Made by a program: the position numbers and the translations under genes. From Adiantum capillus-veneris (taxonomy: Eukaryota; Streptophyta; Polypodiopsida; Polypodiales; Pteridaceae), in NCBI GenBank assembly GCA_014529385.2, contig CM043967.1:131375182-131439181 (forward strand): 64,000 bases of DNA. The letters run 5' to 3'. A model generated the notes under the pieces. That model did no database searches. It saw nothing but the letters and a program-made list of their open reading frames with translations, and was not told the origin of the DNA. Positions 1 through 12,089 of this stretch are shown one piece after another; within the stretch, counting starts at the first letter, position 1, and each line of letters starts with the position of its first letter.

Positions 1-1373
<1,373 letters not shown>

Positions 1374-1489
1374 CCTACCTCTCGCCACATTGAGAAAGAG
1401 AGACATAGAGTCCCCTGTGCGCCAATGGCTCTTGCTTAGCTACAGGAGTTTGACTTGAGTTCAAGGTCAACCATACAATTTGGTCTCTC

Positions 1490-1750
1490 TTGGTGAATAT
1501 TTTGGTCGGCAAGGTTGTTGATTTACCAGTCTATCCAAGGGTGGTGCGAGATGAAGCTAAGGAGGAGCCTGATTTAGTGGAAGCTTTTACCATGTGTTTG
1601 GATGGGGCATACATGAGGGTAATACAAAAAGCAGGTGGAGGTGCGGTGATACGGGTTCCACACGGCAAAGTGATTCTTTTGAGGGCTTACGACTTGCATC
1701 CATGGGATATACATGCCACGGTTGCCATGCAACATATACTTGTGATATAG
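1490..1750 (+). pseudogene. Fragment of a gypsy second RNase H (plant-type)
   Basis: The 86-residue frame contains 'FTMCLDGAY' followed by a Gly-rich turn and 'GKVILLRAYDL'. This matches the start of the extra RNase H of Tat-type gypsy elements: gypsy #4 here has 'YSLYFDGAYKRA' and gypsy #3 has 'VLFFDGSYRKS'. The acidic catalytic Asp of the first strand is present; later catalytic residues are missing. It may belong with the plus-strand relic at 12090-13353, which begins near where this one stops. Only this short segment is readable, so the call is tentative. Confidence 0.45.
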
Positions 1751-1990
1751 TTTCCGTGCAGTTGCAAGTAGCAGCAGTAGAGACCTCCCCCCCCCCCCCA
1801 CCTCGTGCTCGCACATTTTCTCTCGCTCCACAATCTCATGTCTTTGCACCTTTGCCTTATGAGTTCCCCATCTTCTGGCACAATATTCTCTTGTGCGATG
1901 AAGAGAGAGCAACGAGACCTAGAAAGCAAATATGAGAGAGGATAGAGAGAGAAATATATGTGTGATGAAGAGACATAAGACACTTGGAAA

Positions 1991-2176
1991 TGAAGGAGTA
2001 CAAGCGGAAGTGCGACGCGAGAGAGAGTGTGAGAAGAAGAGCACGACGATATGGTCTCTACTGTAATGTGTAGAGCATAGTGAGTTCTTATTAGGTTTTT
2101 TACAAAAGAATATGTGTACATACCTGGCGGCCCGCCCACTTACCTGGGCGACCACATTGGGCTTTATACCCCAACA
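1991..2176 (-). repeat. Copia 3' LTR (186 bp), TSD GGAAA at 1986-1990
   Basis: Starts 'tgaaggagta' and ends 'ccccaaca' on the plus strand, so on the element strand it reads TGTTGGGG...TCCTTCA. It matches the LTR at 7300-7492 along its length apart from a 6-7 bp gap after 'gatatggt' and scattered changes. The left-hand target duplication GGAAA precedes it. Confidence 0.93.
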
Positions 2177-2187
2177 ACCTCCCACTT
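2177..2187 (-). other. Copia polypurine tract
   Basis: On the element strand the sequence AAGTGGGAGGT lies directly against the 3' LTR, the position and composition of a plus-strand primer. This form is common in plant copia elements. Confidence 0.85.
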
Positions 2188-2265
2188 AAAGTCCAATGTG
2201 GTACTTTAAGTGTGAGAGAAGCTACTATACAAGCTGATATACAAGAGATGTAGAGAAGTGATGTA

Positions 2266-3531
2266 CTACCCTACAGCTAACTGCTTGCGAAAATGCGCAA
2301 AGATCTCTGAGGGAAGTCCTTTTGTAAGTAGATCAGCAGGATTTTCTATGGTGTGAACTTTGACAAGCTGAATTTGCTTATCCTCGAGCATTTCCCTGAT
2401 GAAATGATACTTCACATCCACATGCTTTGTCTTTGAGTGATAAACTGGATTGCGAGCCAATTGTATAGCACTCTGACTATCACAATATAACACAGTCATC
2501 TCTTCTTTGATTCCCAAATCTGTTACTAGTCAATTAAGCCAAATTGATTCTTTGCATGCCTCTGATGCTGCAACATATTCAGCCTCTGTAGTAGACCGAG
2601 TAACACAATCTTGTAATGTAGAACGCCATGATACTGCTCCACCAGCCAATGTAAAGACATACCCTGACGTAGACCTTCTGTTGTCTAAGTCACCTGCATA
2701 ATCTGAGTCTGTAAAACCCTTTACACTTAGCTCCTGACTCCCATAGCATATACGCATACTCTTTGTAGCTTTCAGGTATCTCAATATTCCTTTCACTGCC
2801 TCCCAATGTTTCTTGCCTCGGTTTGACATGTATCGACTTACTACTCCCACTGCAAATGCAATGTCTGGGTGAGTAGCAATCATTGCATACATCAAACTAC
2901 CCACTGCAGATGCATATGGAATCTTATCCATTTCAGCCTATTCTTCCTCAGACACAGGACAATCTTGTTTGCTAAGTTTCACATATGCTGGCAATGGAAC
3001 ACTCAATGCCTTTGCCTTTTCCATATTGAAACGTTGCAAAACCTTGTCAATATACTCTGTTTGAGATAACCAAATCAACTTCTTTGATCTATCTCTCTCA
3101 ATGTGCATACCAAGTATATGACTTGCCTCACCCATGTCTTTCATGTCAAATGATTTTGCCATCTTTGACTTCAAAGCTGAAATTTCTTCCAAGTGCTTGC
3201 CAGCAATCAACATGTCATCCACATACAAAATAAGGATCAGCCAACTACCATCCTTAGCCTTCTTTGTATATAGACAATGATCGAACTCACTACGTTTGTA
3301 GCCTTGAGAAAGCATAAACTTGTGGAATTTATGGTACCATGCCCTCGGTGATTGTTTTAAGCCATAAAGACTCTTTAACAACTGGCATACCAAATCTTCC
3401 TTGCCTTTCTCAACAAACCCTTCTGGCTGTTGCATGTAAATTTCCACATCTAAATCACCATGCAAGAACGGTGTCTTGACATCCATTTGGTGCAACACCA
3501 AATCTAATATGGCAACCATTGCAAGAAATCA
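2266..3531 (-). pseudogene. Copia reverse transcriptase and RNase H
   Basis: Continuation of the copia polyprotein. The RT core includes 'HQMDVKTPFLHGDL', 'LYGLKQSPRAWY' and the catalytic 'YVDDMLIAGK'. It is followed by the connection 'ASAVGSLMYAM' and the RNase H with 'DSDYAGDLDNRRSTSGY', 'TEAEYVAASEA' and 'YCDSQSAIQLARN'. The frame ends at a TAG (2268-2266). It is interrupted by TGA (3531-3529), TAG (2940-2938) and TGA (2532-2530), all in the same frame, so these are point nonsense changes rather than frameshifts. No active enzyme can be made from this copy. Confidence 0.93.
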
Positions 3532-4746
3532 TCTCAGTGTAGTCATCTTTACCACTGGAGAGAAGACTTCATCAAAGTTAGTGCCTTGTTCCTGCTTAAA
3601 GCCCTTGGCAACAAGCCTTGCTTTGTACTTTGGCTGACTATCATGAGTGGTGATCTTATACCTATAAACCCATTTACAAGGTAGAGCCTTTTTGCCCTGT
3701 GGTAATTTAACTAGCTTCCATGTCTGGTTTTTATGCAGAGCTGTCATCTCTGACTGCATGGCCAATTGCCAATTCCCAGAGTCCTTCATTTGCACTGCTT
3801 CCTTGTAACATGAAGGCTCATTGCAATCAGTCAACATGACATAGTTCATAGATGGAACAAACCGATCAGGAGGTCGTGTGATACGTCCAGATCTACGCAA
3901 AATAGGTGGCTCAGGCTCAGCCACAACCCGTGGTTCCAATCTATCCTGTCCTTGCTCCTCTTGAGCCCTTACATTTTGTCTTGCACGTGCAGGTCCATCT
4001 TCTTGGAAGACAAGTCTTCTAATCTCCTCAACCCTCTCTGGTTTAGAATGATATTTGGATTCATTAAAGTGAACATCATTGCTGCAGATAACCTTTCTGG
4101 ATTCGGGATCCCAAAGTCTGTACCCCATCTCACCAGAATTACCATAGCTGAGAAAGATGCACTTTCTACTCTTTGGCTCAAGTTTGTTCCTAAATTCCTT
4201 TGGAACGTGAGTATATGCCTCACAACCAAAGACTCTGAGATGCTTGTATGAGGGCACCTTGCCTGACCATACCATCTCTGCCATTGAATCCTTCTGCAAA
4301 ACCTTGCTAGGAGATCTATTTATAAGATGAACAGCTGTTGATACAGCTTCAGCCCAAAACCCATTTGGCAGCTGTGCATTAGACAACATACTTCTGACCT
4401 TCTCTTGTATGGTCCTATTCATCCTCTCAGCAACACCATTTTGAGGAGGATTGTAAGGAGCAGTAAGTTCACGTTTTATACCTTTTGACTCACAAAAGTC
4501 CTGAAAGGCCTTTGAAACATACTCTCCACCATTGTCAGTGCGTAAGCATTTAAGCTTCTTGCCACTCTGATTCTCCACAAGTGTCACAAACGTTTTGAAA
4601 ACACTAAACACTTCATCCTTGTGCTTGAGAAAGTAAACCCATACTTTCCTCGAGTAATCATCTATAAATGTCATAAAGTAAGAAGCTCCCCCTAGAGATA
4701 GGTTAGGCATAGGTCCACACAAATCGCTATGAACAAGTGCCAACTA
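3529..4746 (-). pseudogene. Copia integrase core and start of RT
   Basis: Integrase catalytic core: first Asp in 'HSDLCGPM', then 'FIDDYSRKVWVYFL', second Asp in 'LRTDNGGEY' and Glu in 'NGVAERMNRTIQ', so the DDE triad is intact. The C-terminal part has 'RVFGCEAYTHVP' and 'RKCIFLSYG'. The RT begins at 'WKLVKLPQGKKALPCKWVYR'. The piece is set off by a TAG at 4746-4744 and a TGA at 3531-3529 in an otherwise continuous frame. There is no start codon of its own, because it is part of the polyprotein. Confidence 0.93.
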
Positions 4747-5487
4747 TGTATCTCTTCTACTGCTTCTATGCTTATGTGGCTGCTGTGTTTGCTTACCATA
4801 CAGACAATGTTCACAGAATTCAAAATCATTAAATGAAAAGCCAGGCAAATAACCAGAACGAGACAAGATTTCCATTCCCTTCTTGGACATATGTCCTAAC
4901 CGGCTATGCCACAAAGAAACGTTCGGCTGCTCGGTTACATTGATTACATTTTTAGAGACATTTGATACATAAATCATGTAAAGTCCTCTAGACTTTACTC
5001 CATGTGCTACTGTCATAGAACCCTTGGATATCTTCCACATGTTCTGTCCAAAAGTGGTGATGTAGCCAGCATCATCAAGTAAACGTGTGTTGATCAAGCT
5101 CTTTGTAATTGCAAGAACATGTCTCACATTCTTCAGCGTGAAAGAAGAGCCATTCTGAAACTTCAATTGAACATCTCCAACACCTAAGATCTCACATGTC
5201 TGCCCATTGCCTAGCCGAACATGATCTTTAGTGGTCACATAAGAGGTAAACCACTCCTTGTTTGGAGATACATGAAGTGATGCCCCTGAGTCTATAATCC
5301 AATCACTCAGTGCATTTCCATCAGATGCTGTAAGAAGAGCTGAGTCCATTGTATTCTTCAAGAAGTAGATGTCTCCTGACACTAGACTGTTATCCTCTGC
5401 AACAGTGTTTGTCACATTTATTTCTTGAATCTTCACTGAGGACTTGTTCTTCTCACCATGGTCTTCAGCTTTCTCTTTGCCTTTTTA
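4744..5487 (-). pseudogene. Copia aspartic protease and integrase zinc-binding region
   Basis: The protease active site is 'WIIDSGASLHVSPN', with the flap-side 'VRLGNGQTCEILGVG'. It is followed by the GAG-pre-integrase zinc-binding region 'LWHSRLGHMSKKGMEIL' and 'CEHCLYGKQ' (HHCC type). The active-site Asp is intact. A TAA at 5487-5485 separates it from gag and a TAG at 4746-4744 from the integrase core, both in frame. Confidence 0.92.
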
Positions 5488-6249
5488 TGCTTTCCATTCT
5501 TTGCAGTCTCTTTTCATGTGACCCTTCTTGCCACAATGGTAGCATTCTATGTCACTCTTGCCTTTAGCACTGCGGGACTTGCTACGAGACTGATTCCTCT
5601 TTCCACCTTTGTACTTTTCTTTGGTCCTTCCCCTAACAACTAAGGCTGTTCCTTTGCCTTTGTCCATTGTCTTTCTATTGGTTTCTTCAGTAATAAGCAG
5701 ACTGCCTTCTACACCTGCTATGGTCAAACCATCTGGAGGTGCAAAATTACTCAAAGCTGTGCGAAAAGTGTCCCAACTTTTCGGCAATGTGATCAACAGG
5801 AACATTGCTGTAACAGGTTCATCAAACTTGACACCTTGAGCTGACAACTGACTGTAGATGGTGTTGAATTCATTCAGATGATTGGACATAGGTGTCCCTT
5901 CTTTCATCTTCAAGTCAACAAGCTTCTTAAGCCAGTATACCTGTGAAGCTACACTCTGCTTCTCATAAAGATCACTCAACTTTGTCCATGCTTCATAAGC
6001 CGACATCTCATCTGCTACATTGAAGTAAACGCTTTCTGCCAAAGTCATCATAATGGTAGAAAGTGCCAATTCATCCATTTCGCTCCATTCATCTTCGTCC
6101 ATATCTTCTAGTTTTATCCCTTTGAGCTTTATAGGATTTATCTGCTTCTTTTGTACCAACACGTGCCAAATCTACTTCTTCTACAATGGGAAATTGGTTC
6201 CATCCAGTTTCTTGATATTGTAAAGAGGAGTGTCTTGTGATCCAGCCAT
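5485..6249 (-). pseudogene. Copia gag (capsid and zinc knuckle)
   Basis: I place the start at the ATG 6249-6247 ('MAGSQDTPLYNIKKLDGTNF'), in frame with the rest of the polyprotein. Two TAG codons follow (6183-6181 and 6174-6172), where related gags have the conserved Trp-containing 'W-x-x-x-M' region; TGG to TAG would explain them. Then comes a helical gag domain with 'AYEAWTKLSDLYEKQS' and 'MSNHLNEFNTIYSQL', and a CCHC zinc knuckle 'CYHCGKKGHMKRDC' after a Lys/Arg-rich stretch. Confidence 0.9.
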
Positions 6250-6502
6250 AGCTACGCTTCACAGTAGTTTACTTTCCTGGGAAAAATTCGGCAGAGGTTC
6301 CCCTGTAAACTGACCTCTGAACCAATATCAACCTGTCAAATGAACCAAGAAAGCTTCAGATTCTGCAAAAATTTCGACAGAGTCTCCTTTGTAAAATGGC
6401 TCTGGTGTACTAAAAAACAGACCAAGAACAGCTCAAAAACACTGTCTCTCAACACTGTAAGCTGCGGGTAAACCTGCCCTGCACCTGTACTGTCTGGGGA
6501 TC

Positions 6503-6593
6503 GCTCTGATACCAATTGAAGGAGTACGAGAGGAAGTGTGACATGAGAGAGAGTGCTAGAAGAAGAGCACGACGATATGGTGAACTCGCTCTA
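6503..6593 (-). repeat. Internal second primer site plus LTR head (about 77 bp)
   Basis: 6503-6514 is the complement of TGGTATCAGAGC, the same primer site as at 7286-7297. It is followed at 6517 by 'tgaaggagtacgag' and about 77 bp that match the start of both LTRs, ending after 'gctcta' (6593). So the element carries, inside its leader, the start of a second 5' LTR and its primer site. Confidence 0.9.
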
Positions 6594-6680
6594 AGACCTG
6601 TATCACCGAAAGGATCTCAACATTCGAGAATCCCCCAACTCAATAAAACCTCACTCGACCCTCAACAAAGGCTGTAGTAA
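6594..6680 (-). repeat. Leader module shared with gypsy #3
   Basis: Begins 'agacctgtatcaccgaaagg' and continues through 'gagaatcccccaactcaat' and 'cctcactcgaccctca'. A close match lies at 40063-40150 in the leader of gypsy #3, same orientation. No coding frame or RNA family is evident. Confidence 0.75.
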
Positions 6681-7285
6681 ATCTCACAATACATAGACTT
6701 CCCACAAAGTCATACATCCACAAATTTCCCACTATATGCTGTAACCGCTGCGGCGGTTGTTTGCTGCGTGACTCACAGCCAACAAACCCTCAACAGACAT
6801 ACATCATCTCTCAAAATACATCCCATGTGGAAGTACCTGCAATGTCAGGATGAAATCTGGAATATCAAGCAGCAAACATAAGCTACCTGATGAACTAGTG
6901 GATGTCGCCTACAGTCTGTGTGTAGATGCGCCCGTGTCGTTTGTGACACGCCTTCCAGAACTGAGCCGTCCTTCGATGTGTAGACAACCACAAATTAACA
7001 CTATGGGAGTGCCGATATCCTCAGCACCTACAGTCGTAGGCCGAGACCCCAAATTTGTAGAGTCGGATCTGCACCCGCCGAGACCACGTAGTCGAAAATG
7101 GCCTGCGTAGAACTTTGTCGAAGTCGAACGGTGGCCGAGATGACCTCAGAATGAAATTCTGAGAACACCATGCCCTTTGGGCTTTCCCACAGGATTTGGG
7201 GCCGTGTCTTCGCCTGTCGAATCTCACTACAATCTGAGCAGGTGACTCTGGCTACCTGCAAATGCTGCCCCGAGCCTCGATCTGA

Positions 7286-7297
7286 GCTCTGATACCA
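7286..7297 (-). other. Primer binding site, initiator Met-tRNA type
   Basis: On the element strand this reads TGGTATCAGAGC, the standard plant copia site complementary to the 3' end of initiator methionine tRNA. It lies 2 bp inside the 5' LTR boundary (7300). Confidence 0.93.
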
Positions 7298-7299
7298 GT

Positions 7300-7492
7300 T
7301 GAAGGAGTACGAGCGAAAGTGCGACGCGAGAGAGAGTGCAAGAAGAAGAGCACGACGATATGGTGAACTTGCTCTACTGTAATGTGTAGAGCATAGTGAG
7401 TTCTTATTAGGTTTTTTACAAAAGAATATGGGTACATACCTGGCGGCCCGCCCACTTACTTGGGCGACCACATTGGGATTTATACCCCAACA
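7300..7492 (-). repeat. Copia 5' LTR (193 bp), TSD GGAAA at 7493-7497
   Basis: Starts 'tgaaggagtacgagcg' and ends 'ccccaaca'. It is the partner of 1991-2176 and is followed by GGAAA. A few substitutions and one small gap separate the two LTRs, so the insertion is not brand new. Confidence 0.93.
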
Positions 7493-7497
7493 GGAAA

Positions 7498-8067
7498 GAC
7501 TTGTAGCATATCTTGATATTCTTCTTAATGAATTCCATTAATTTGTATGGAATCTCTCTTTAAAGTGATAGTAATGCCATCACACTTGGTTCTCCCAAGC
7601 CAAAGGCATCTTTGCAGATTTGCTTTAATACAAATGAAACCAAAATTGGCACAACCTACTAAGTCTTTGCAAAACAATTAAAAGTAGATCGTGCACATAC
7701 TACGCCAGTGCCATATAGACATATGGTGGAAAGTTGGTATAGTGTCTCTCCAATTTTTTTAAAGAACTAAACCAATGCCCTATGTCATAGTCTCATCTCT
7801 ATAACAAAGGCATGCAAAGTAATAGTGCAGTTACAAACATGCAATTATTGAAAATACTCTATTGTAAGACCTTTGTTTAGTGGTACTTGTTCATGTTTTG
7901 AGCATCAATTATTGAAAATCCTCTATTGTACGACCTTTGTTTAGTGGTACTTGTTCAGACATTGATTTTGATGAGAGTTTTGGCTCCCACTCCCACTTTT
8001 TGTATGACTACCATTTGTAGCATTTATGCATTGTAAGCTTATAATGGTTGGAATGTACATCAATTAG
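7498..8067. other. No gene; contains a 64-bp tandem duplication
   Basis: Intergenic sequence without a supported reading frame. A direct repeat of period 64 is visible: 'caattattgaaaat' followed by 'gacctttgtttagtggtact' occurs at about 7842 and again at 7906. Its origin is not clear. Confidence 0.6.
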
Positions 8068-8390
8068 ATATAAACATTATCAAGTGTTCAATCAAGCAAG
8101 GCTACCCCTTGCCCCGCTGCCTTTTGCACAATCGGCTCTCACCCTCTAATGACTGCACTTGAGGACACTGCGAGGAAAGGGGAAATTCAAGGTCTGTCAC
8201 TCCCTAGAGGAAAACAACTACTTGCTAAGTTGTTTGCAGATGACTCTTTGCTCTTTCTTAAATCCAACTCATAAATGCTAAGAAGAGCCCTGAAGATTGT
8301 TCAATTGTTGCTTCTGCTTCTTGCTCAATGTGCAGTATTCAAAAATCTAGATTGCTTTCTCTCTCAAAAATAACTTGTTTGACTCCACGG
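8068..8390 (+). pseudogene. L1-type LINE reverse transcriptase fragment
   Basis: Read in shifted frames on the plus strand: 'IKQGYPL' (from the conserved 'KQGCPLAP' motif), then 'ALEDTARKGEIQGLSLP' and the catalytic 'LFADDSLLFLK'. The same motif run occurs in the LINE relic near 45500. A frameshift and stops show it is dead. It abuts the gypsy relic beginning at 8396. Confidence 0.75.
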
Positions 8391-8395
8391 AATGG

Positions 8396-9940
8396 TCAGG
8401 GGAAGTTCTGCTTCCATGTCTTTAAGTGCATCACCACTTCATGCAATAAATTGTTAGTTGTCAAAACATAAGACTTTTGTGCAATGAGATATCCTTTGAA
8501 CTTTCTGCAAGCAAAAACCAAGGTCATGACCCACTGCTCTGTTTCAGTGTAGGTCACCTCTCTAGGAATTATTACCCTGCTTTCAAAATACATAGGCTTA
8601 TAGCTCCTTCCTCCTTTTGCAAGAAAAAACCAAGGTCATGACCCACTACTCCGTTTCAACGTAGGTCGCCTCTCTAGGACTTTTACCTTACTTTCAAAAT
8701 ACATAGGCTTAAAGCTCCTTCTGACCTTTTTGCCTCTCTAGGACTTATTAACCTGCTTTCAAAATACATAGGCTTATAGCTCCTTCCCACCTTTTGTAGC
8801 AATACCATCCCAAAAGCGACCGTACCTACCATCATGGCAACATAAAAATCATCTTCTCAATTGGGTGGACACACCGTCGATAGCTGACACACGATTTCCT
8901 TCACCCTGTCAAAAGCTGATTGGGGTTCTTCATCCCATTCAAACCCGTGAACCTGATGTGACCTATTTTGAAGGGGAGTAAACATATTGTGACAACATCC
9001 AAAAAAACCTTGATAGGTATTTCAACTTGTGCACAAATGATGCCAAACCTTGAGCACTGGAGGGAGGATCCATCAGGACTAGAGCCTTAACCTTTTTTGG
9101 GTCTACTTCAATTCCATTCTGTGACACCACATGGCCTAACAATGATGCTCAAGGTTGTGCTAACCTGCACTTCTTGGGGTTCAATTGGCCCCCTTCTTCA
9201 TTAAGCCTCTGAAAACATAGTTGCACCTTCGACAAATGATCCACCCTTGAGCTATAGCACCCAATGTCATCCATGAAAACTTTGATAAACTTGCCCAAGT
9301 AGGGACCGACACCTTGTTCATTCAATCTTGAAAGGTGGCATAGGAATTCACCAGCCCAAATGGAATCATGCGGTAGGCAAAACATCTCCATGGAGAGATA
9401 AGCGTCGTCTTTAGCTGGTCTTCAAAAGAAAAAGTACACTGAAAACCCATCCATGATGGAATACCTTTTGTGGAAAGCTACCTGATTTAGGATCTCCTCC
9501 TGAAATGGCAATGGTTAGTGGTTCCTCTATTTGCCACATTCAATGGCTTGTAATCAATACACACCTGCCATTTCCCATTTTTCTTAGGAGTGATAACCAC
9601 TGGAGAAACCCACTCAAACTCCTTCACAAGGTATATCACACTTATATCTCAGACTCCTTCACACGGAATATAATACGTGCATCTAACCCCTCATTGATTT
9701 CTTGCCAAAGAGCTTCCTTTTGAATCTCACTCGATCTTCTTAGCTTATGCCCTTTAGGCTTGTACCCTTCCTTGAGTATTATCTTGTGCTCAACACCCTT
9801 AGCTCCTCGCAGATCCTTGTCTTCCGTCGCAAACAGGTTTGGCAAGGAGGCACACAACTAGACATAGCCTTCTTTCTCTTGCTTGGTCAAATTCTTGCTC
9901 AACTTATTGACCACTTCTTCCACACTTTGTGAAAATTGGA
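8396..9940 (-). pseudogene. Gypsy pol relic (RT and first RNase H)
   Basis: Decayed minus-strand gypsy polyprotein. In element order: the pre-RT region 'HKIILKEGYKPKGHKLRR' (near 9780), a stretch matching 'KNGKWQVCIDYKPL' in broken frames (about 9550-9600), the RT active site 'VFMDDIGCYSSRVDHL' (near 9260), 'GGQLNPKKCRLAQP', and RNase H residues 'TEQWVMTLVFACRKFKGYL' (near 8520). Many stops and frameshifts. The RNase H part contains a 112-bp tandem repeat. Confidence 0.8.
8508..8790. repeat. 112-bp tandem repeat within the gypsy RNase H relic
   Basis: 'ccaaggtcatgaccc' starts at 8518 and at 8630, followed each time by 'ctctctagga' and 'tttcaaaatacatagg'. A third, partial unit lacking the first half follows near 8732. 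The repeat spans the RNase H coding relic, so it arose after the element stopped coding. Confidence 0.85.
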
Positions 9941-10276
9941 CCATGGCTCCGAGATGCCATCTTTACCAATGCGCAAACCTGTTTTTCTTCACCAAATCAA
10001 GAGCATCAATGTGCTCTTCGTGGGGGCACCAGAAGATGAAAAGGGGGAAGAAGGTACACACCTAGAACACACAATGTGCATCTCTCTACAGCACAACGTA
10101 AACACAACACCCCAATCCACTACGATTCACCTTCAAAATCCACAAAATTTCACTTGTACACACTTGTTTTGCTGCACCATGCACACATATGCTTTATGGG
10201 AAGCTCTAGCACTTATCACACGCCCATGCCTCTATTCCACACCGCTAATCACAATATCTATATCTATATCTATATA

Positions 10277-10307
<31 letters not shown>

Positions 10308-10700
10308 CTGTGTGCATACAGAGACTTTGGTCCGGGGTTGCACTCAATCGCACCACAATCAGCAACACAAGCAAAGAACACGACTAGACGAAGAGAGGGG
10401 AGTGGAGAATCAACACAGAGAAGCGGGAAAAGGGCAAGCTCCTTCTTGCAAAAGCTTACAAGAGTTCCATGGTTTCCACAAAGGAAAACTTCTCTCACCT
10501 GTTCTTCAAAAAATTTTCTGGCAAAAAAGCCCTTAAAACTTCACTATTATCCCCCTTATAGGGAGGCTACATTTCAAAAATAAATAAAAAGAGGGGTTTT
10601 TCTTGACTCATGCAGCTCATTGAGCTCCCTTTGACCTTTTTTGCCCACTTTACATCCCCTTAGCCTTTCATTTTTAGCATATTTGATAGCCTAGTGACAG
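9941..10700 (-). other. Likely gypsy primer site and 5' LTR start
   Basis: At 10022-10031 the plus strand reads 'gggggcacca', the complement of TGGTGCCCCC, which resembles the primer sites of gypsy #2 and #4. An LTR would then begin at 10037 with 'tgaaaaggggg'. Gag and leader, which should separate this from the pol relic, are missing, so a deletion of more than 1 kb is implied. The other LTR was not found, so the limits are uncertain. Confidence 0.4.
10255..10309. repeat. (TA)n-rich microsatellite
   Basis: 'tatctatatc' followed by TA repeats, a short 'tgtgtg' interruption and a longer TA run. It produces Ile-Tyr-rich artefact frames in several directions. Confidence 0.95.
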
Positions 10701-11540
10701 CTCAAAAAGTCTTCTCAAGTCATCCACATGTGAAGCACCTCAAGAGGCCCCTCGTGCCGTGACAACCCCAAGGGAGCCTTTTATCTTCAATAAAAGATGT
10801 TGGGCATTTTGAAGGGCCCACATGCAACACCTCTAATGAATAGGCCATATCATCACCTGCATTGCACGAGCCACACCACCCAAAGGGCCGCCAACACCGC
10901 TATGTAGTGCCACCAACCACCGGCTCATGCCGTATGCGCGCGTAGTGCCTGCGGGCTAAGACGCTATCGTTTGGAGCTCAAGCTCTTACTCCCTCACTCT
11001 TTGATACCCATATAGGGGTATGATTTTGCTTATATTCCACTCCTTTCTTCCCTTGCTTGCCCGCATTTGGACTTATGCCGTTAGTTCTATCTACTGACAT
11101 CAGCTTTGGCCATCTGTCCCCATTTGTCCTACCTGTTGGGGATCTGCAAAACACTCCAGCTTTGAATCTCAATATCTTTCACACCGAGGCTCTGTTTGAG
11201 GAGCCATCTAGACTGGTTTCTAGAGCACTTCAAATACTACATTCTTGGCCATTAGAACAAAACTTTGAACACTTGAACGTGCTTTCCCAATTGGCCCTGC
11301 TGGAGCCTTCTTGGCACAAAAAACCACATGATACATGCATTTCCACCAGCCCTTGCCTACCTAGGCATTACATACTAGCCTTAACACTTGGCTCCATCCC
11401 TGTAGGCACCCTTTGCACTACTTGGTACCAATTTTAGCTTGGACCAACTTTGCCTGCACCACCATGACTCTACTATGGAAGGGGAGAAGCAGAAAGTTCT
11501 ATTGTAGAAGGCAAAGATAGCTCCAACAGGCGGGAACTGT
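10701..11540. other. No gene recognised
   Basis: A plus-strand open frame of 126 codons (11057-11437) has no motif, signal or repeat I recognise and no supporting context. The rest is mixed sequence, probably part of decayed LTRs. Confidence 0.45.
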
Positions 11541-12085
11541 CTCTTGGAAGCCGAACAGTGGATCAATCACACAGTAGTAATTACCACGATAGCTACTACA
11601 GTAACTCTAGAGGGCTATAAATAGGACCCATTACATTGTAAACGGGCTTATTGCTTCTTACTTTTTAGTTGAGCCTTCCAAGTATTTCCTGAGCTACAAT
11701 CTCTTCGCTTGTAATTTAGCTACAATCTCTTCGCTTGTAATTTCTCTTTGTAATCATTACTGCTACTATAATCATTTGAGCTTCAATCCGTTACACCTTG
11801 TACTGGTTGTTCCTAAACTATGAATCTGAAACTACAAATACCTTTCCAGTTAACCAGTCTGTCTCTCATTTCAGTATACTATTTCAGTTCAGATAACTAT
11901 TTCAGTCCAGTCTCTAGTCTCCTTTCTAGTTTCACTACATGAACTGACAGCTTACCAATAGCTTTAAATTCTAACACTCGAATTAGCTATCTGAAGAGAT
12001 CGGCTCCAATCCCATCTACCTTCTCATTTTGCTATTTATTTTGGTCAAGACCCAGTCAGATATTTGCTTATATGTGATGCTCACC
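11541..12085 (+). promoter_or_regulatory. LTR-like promoter segment with TATA box
   Basis: 'tataaata' at 11616-11623 lies in a GC-to-AT transition typical of a U3/R border. It is followed by T-rich sequence and 'tgtaatttctctttgtaatc', the style of an R/U5 region. A gypsy relic on the same strand begins at about 12090. I could not find paired ends, so I call it a likely LTR fragment only. Confidence 0.45.
11692..11743. repeat. Perfect 26-bp tandem duplication
   Basis: The 26-bp unit starting 'agctacaatctcttcgc' occurs at 11692-11717 and again at 11718-11743 without mismatch, directly downstream of the TATA box at 11616. A perfect copy implies a recent event. Confidence 0.95.
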
Positions 12086-12089
12086 CTAA

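Larger units (their letters stand above)
1991..7492 (-). mobile_element. Ty1/copia LTR retrotransposon, complete but decayed
   Basis: A 5.5-kb insertion read on the minus strand. It is bounded by two short LTRs (1991-2176 and 7300-7492), each starting TG and ending CA on the plus strand. The 5-bp direct repeat GGAAA sits outside both ends (1986-1990 and 7493-7497), so the whole unit inserted as one piece. Inside are an initiator-Met-tRNA primer site (7286-7297), a polypurine tract (2177-2187) and one long gag-pol reading frame (6249 down to 2266) in copia order: gag, protease, integrase, RT, RNase H. Seven in-frame stops break it, so it is non-autonomous now. The integrase-before-RT order excludes gypsy. 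The Tork/Tnt1-like sublineage is a guess. Confidence 0.95.

Noticed and set aside
7286-7297. tRNA gene near the Met-tRNA-like sequence
   Set aside because: Only 12 bases complementary to the tRNA 3' end are present, at the LTR boundary, so it is a primer site and not a tRNA gene.
11057-11437. 126-codon plus-strand ORF as a gene
   Set aside because: No recognisable motif, no promoter tied to it, and composition like the surrounding non-coding repeat DNA.
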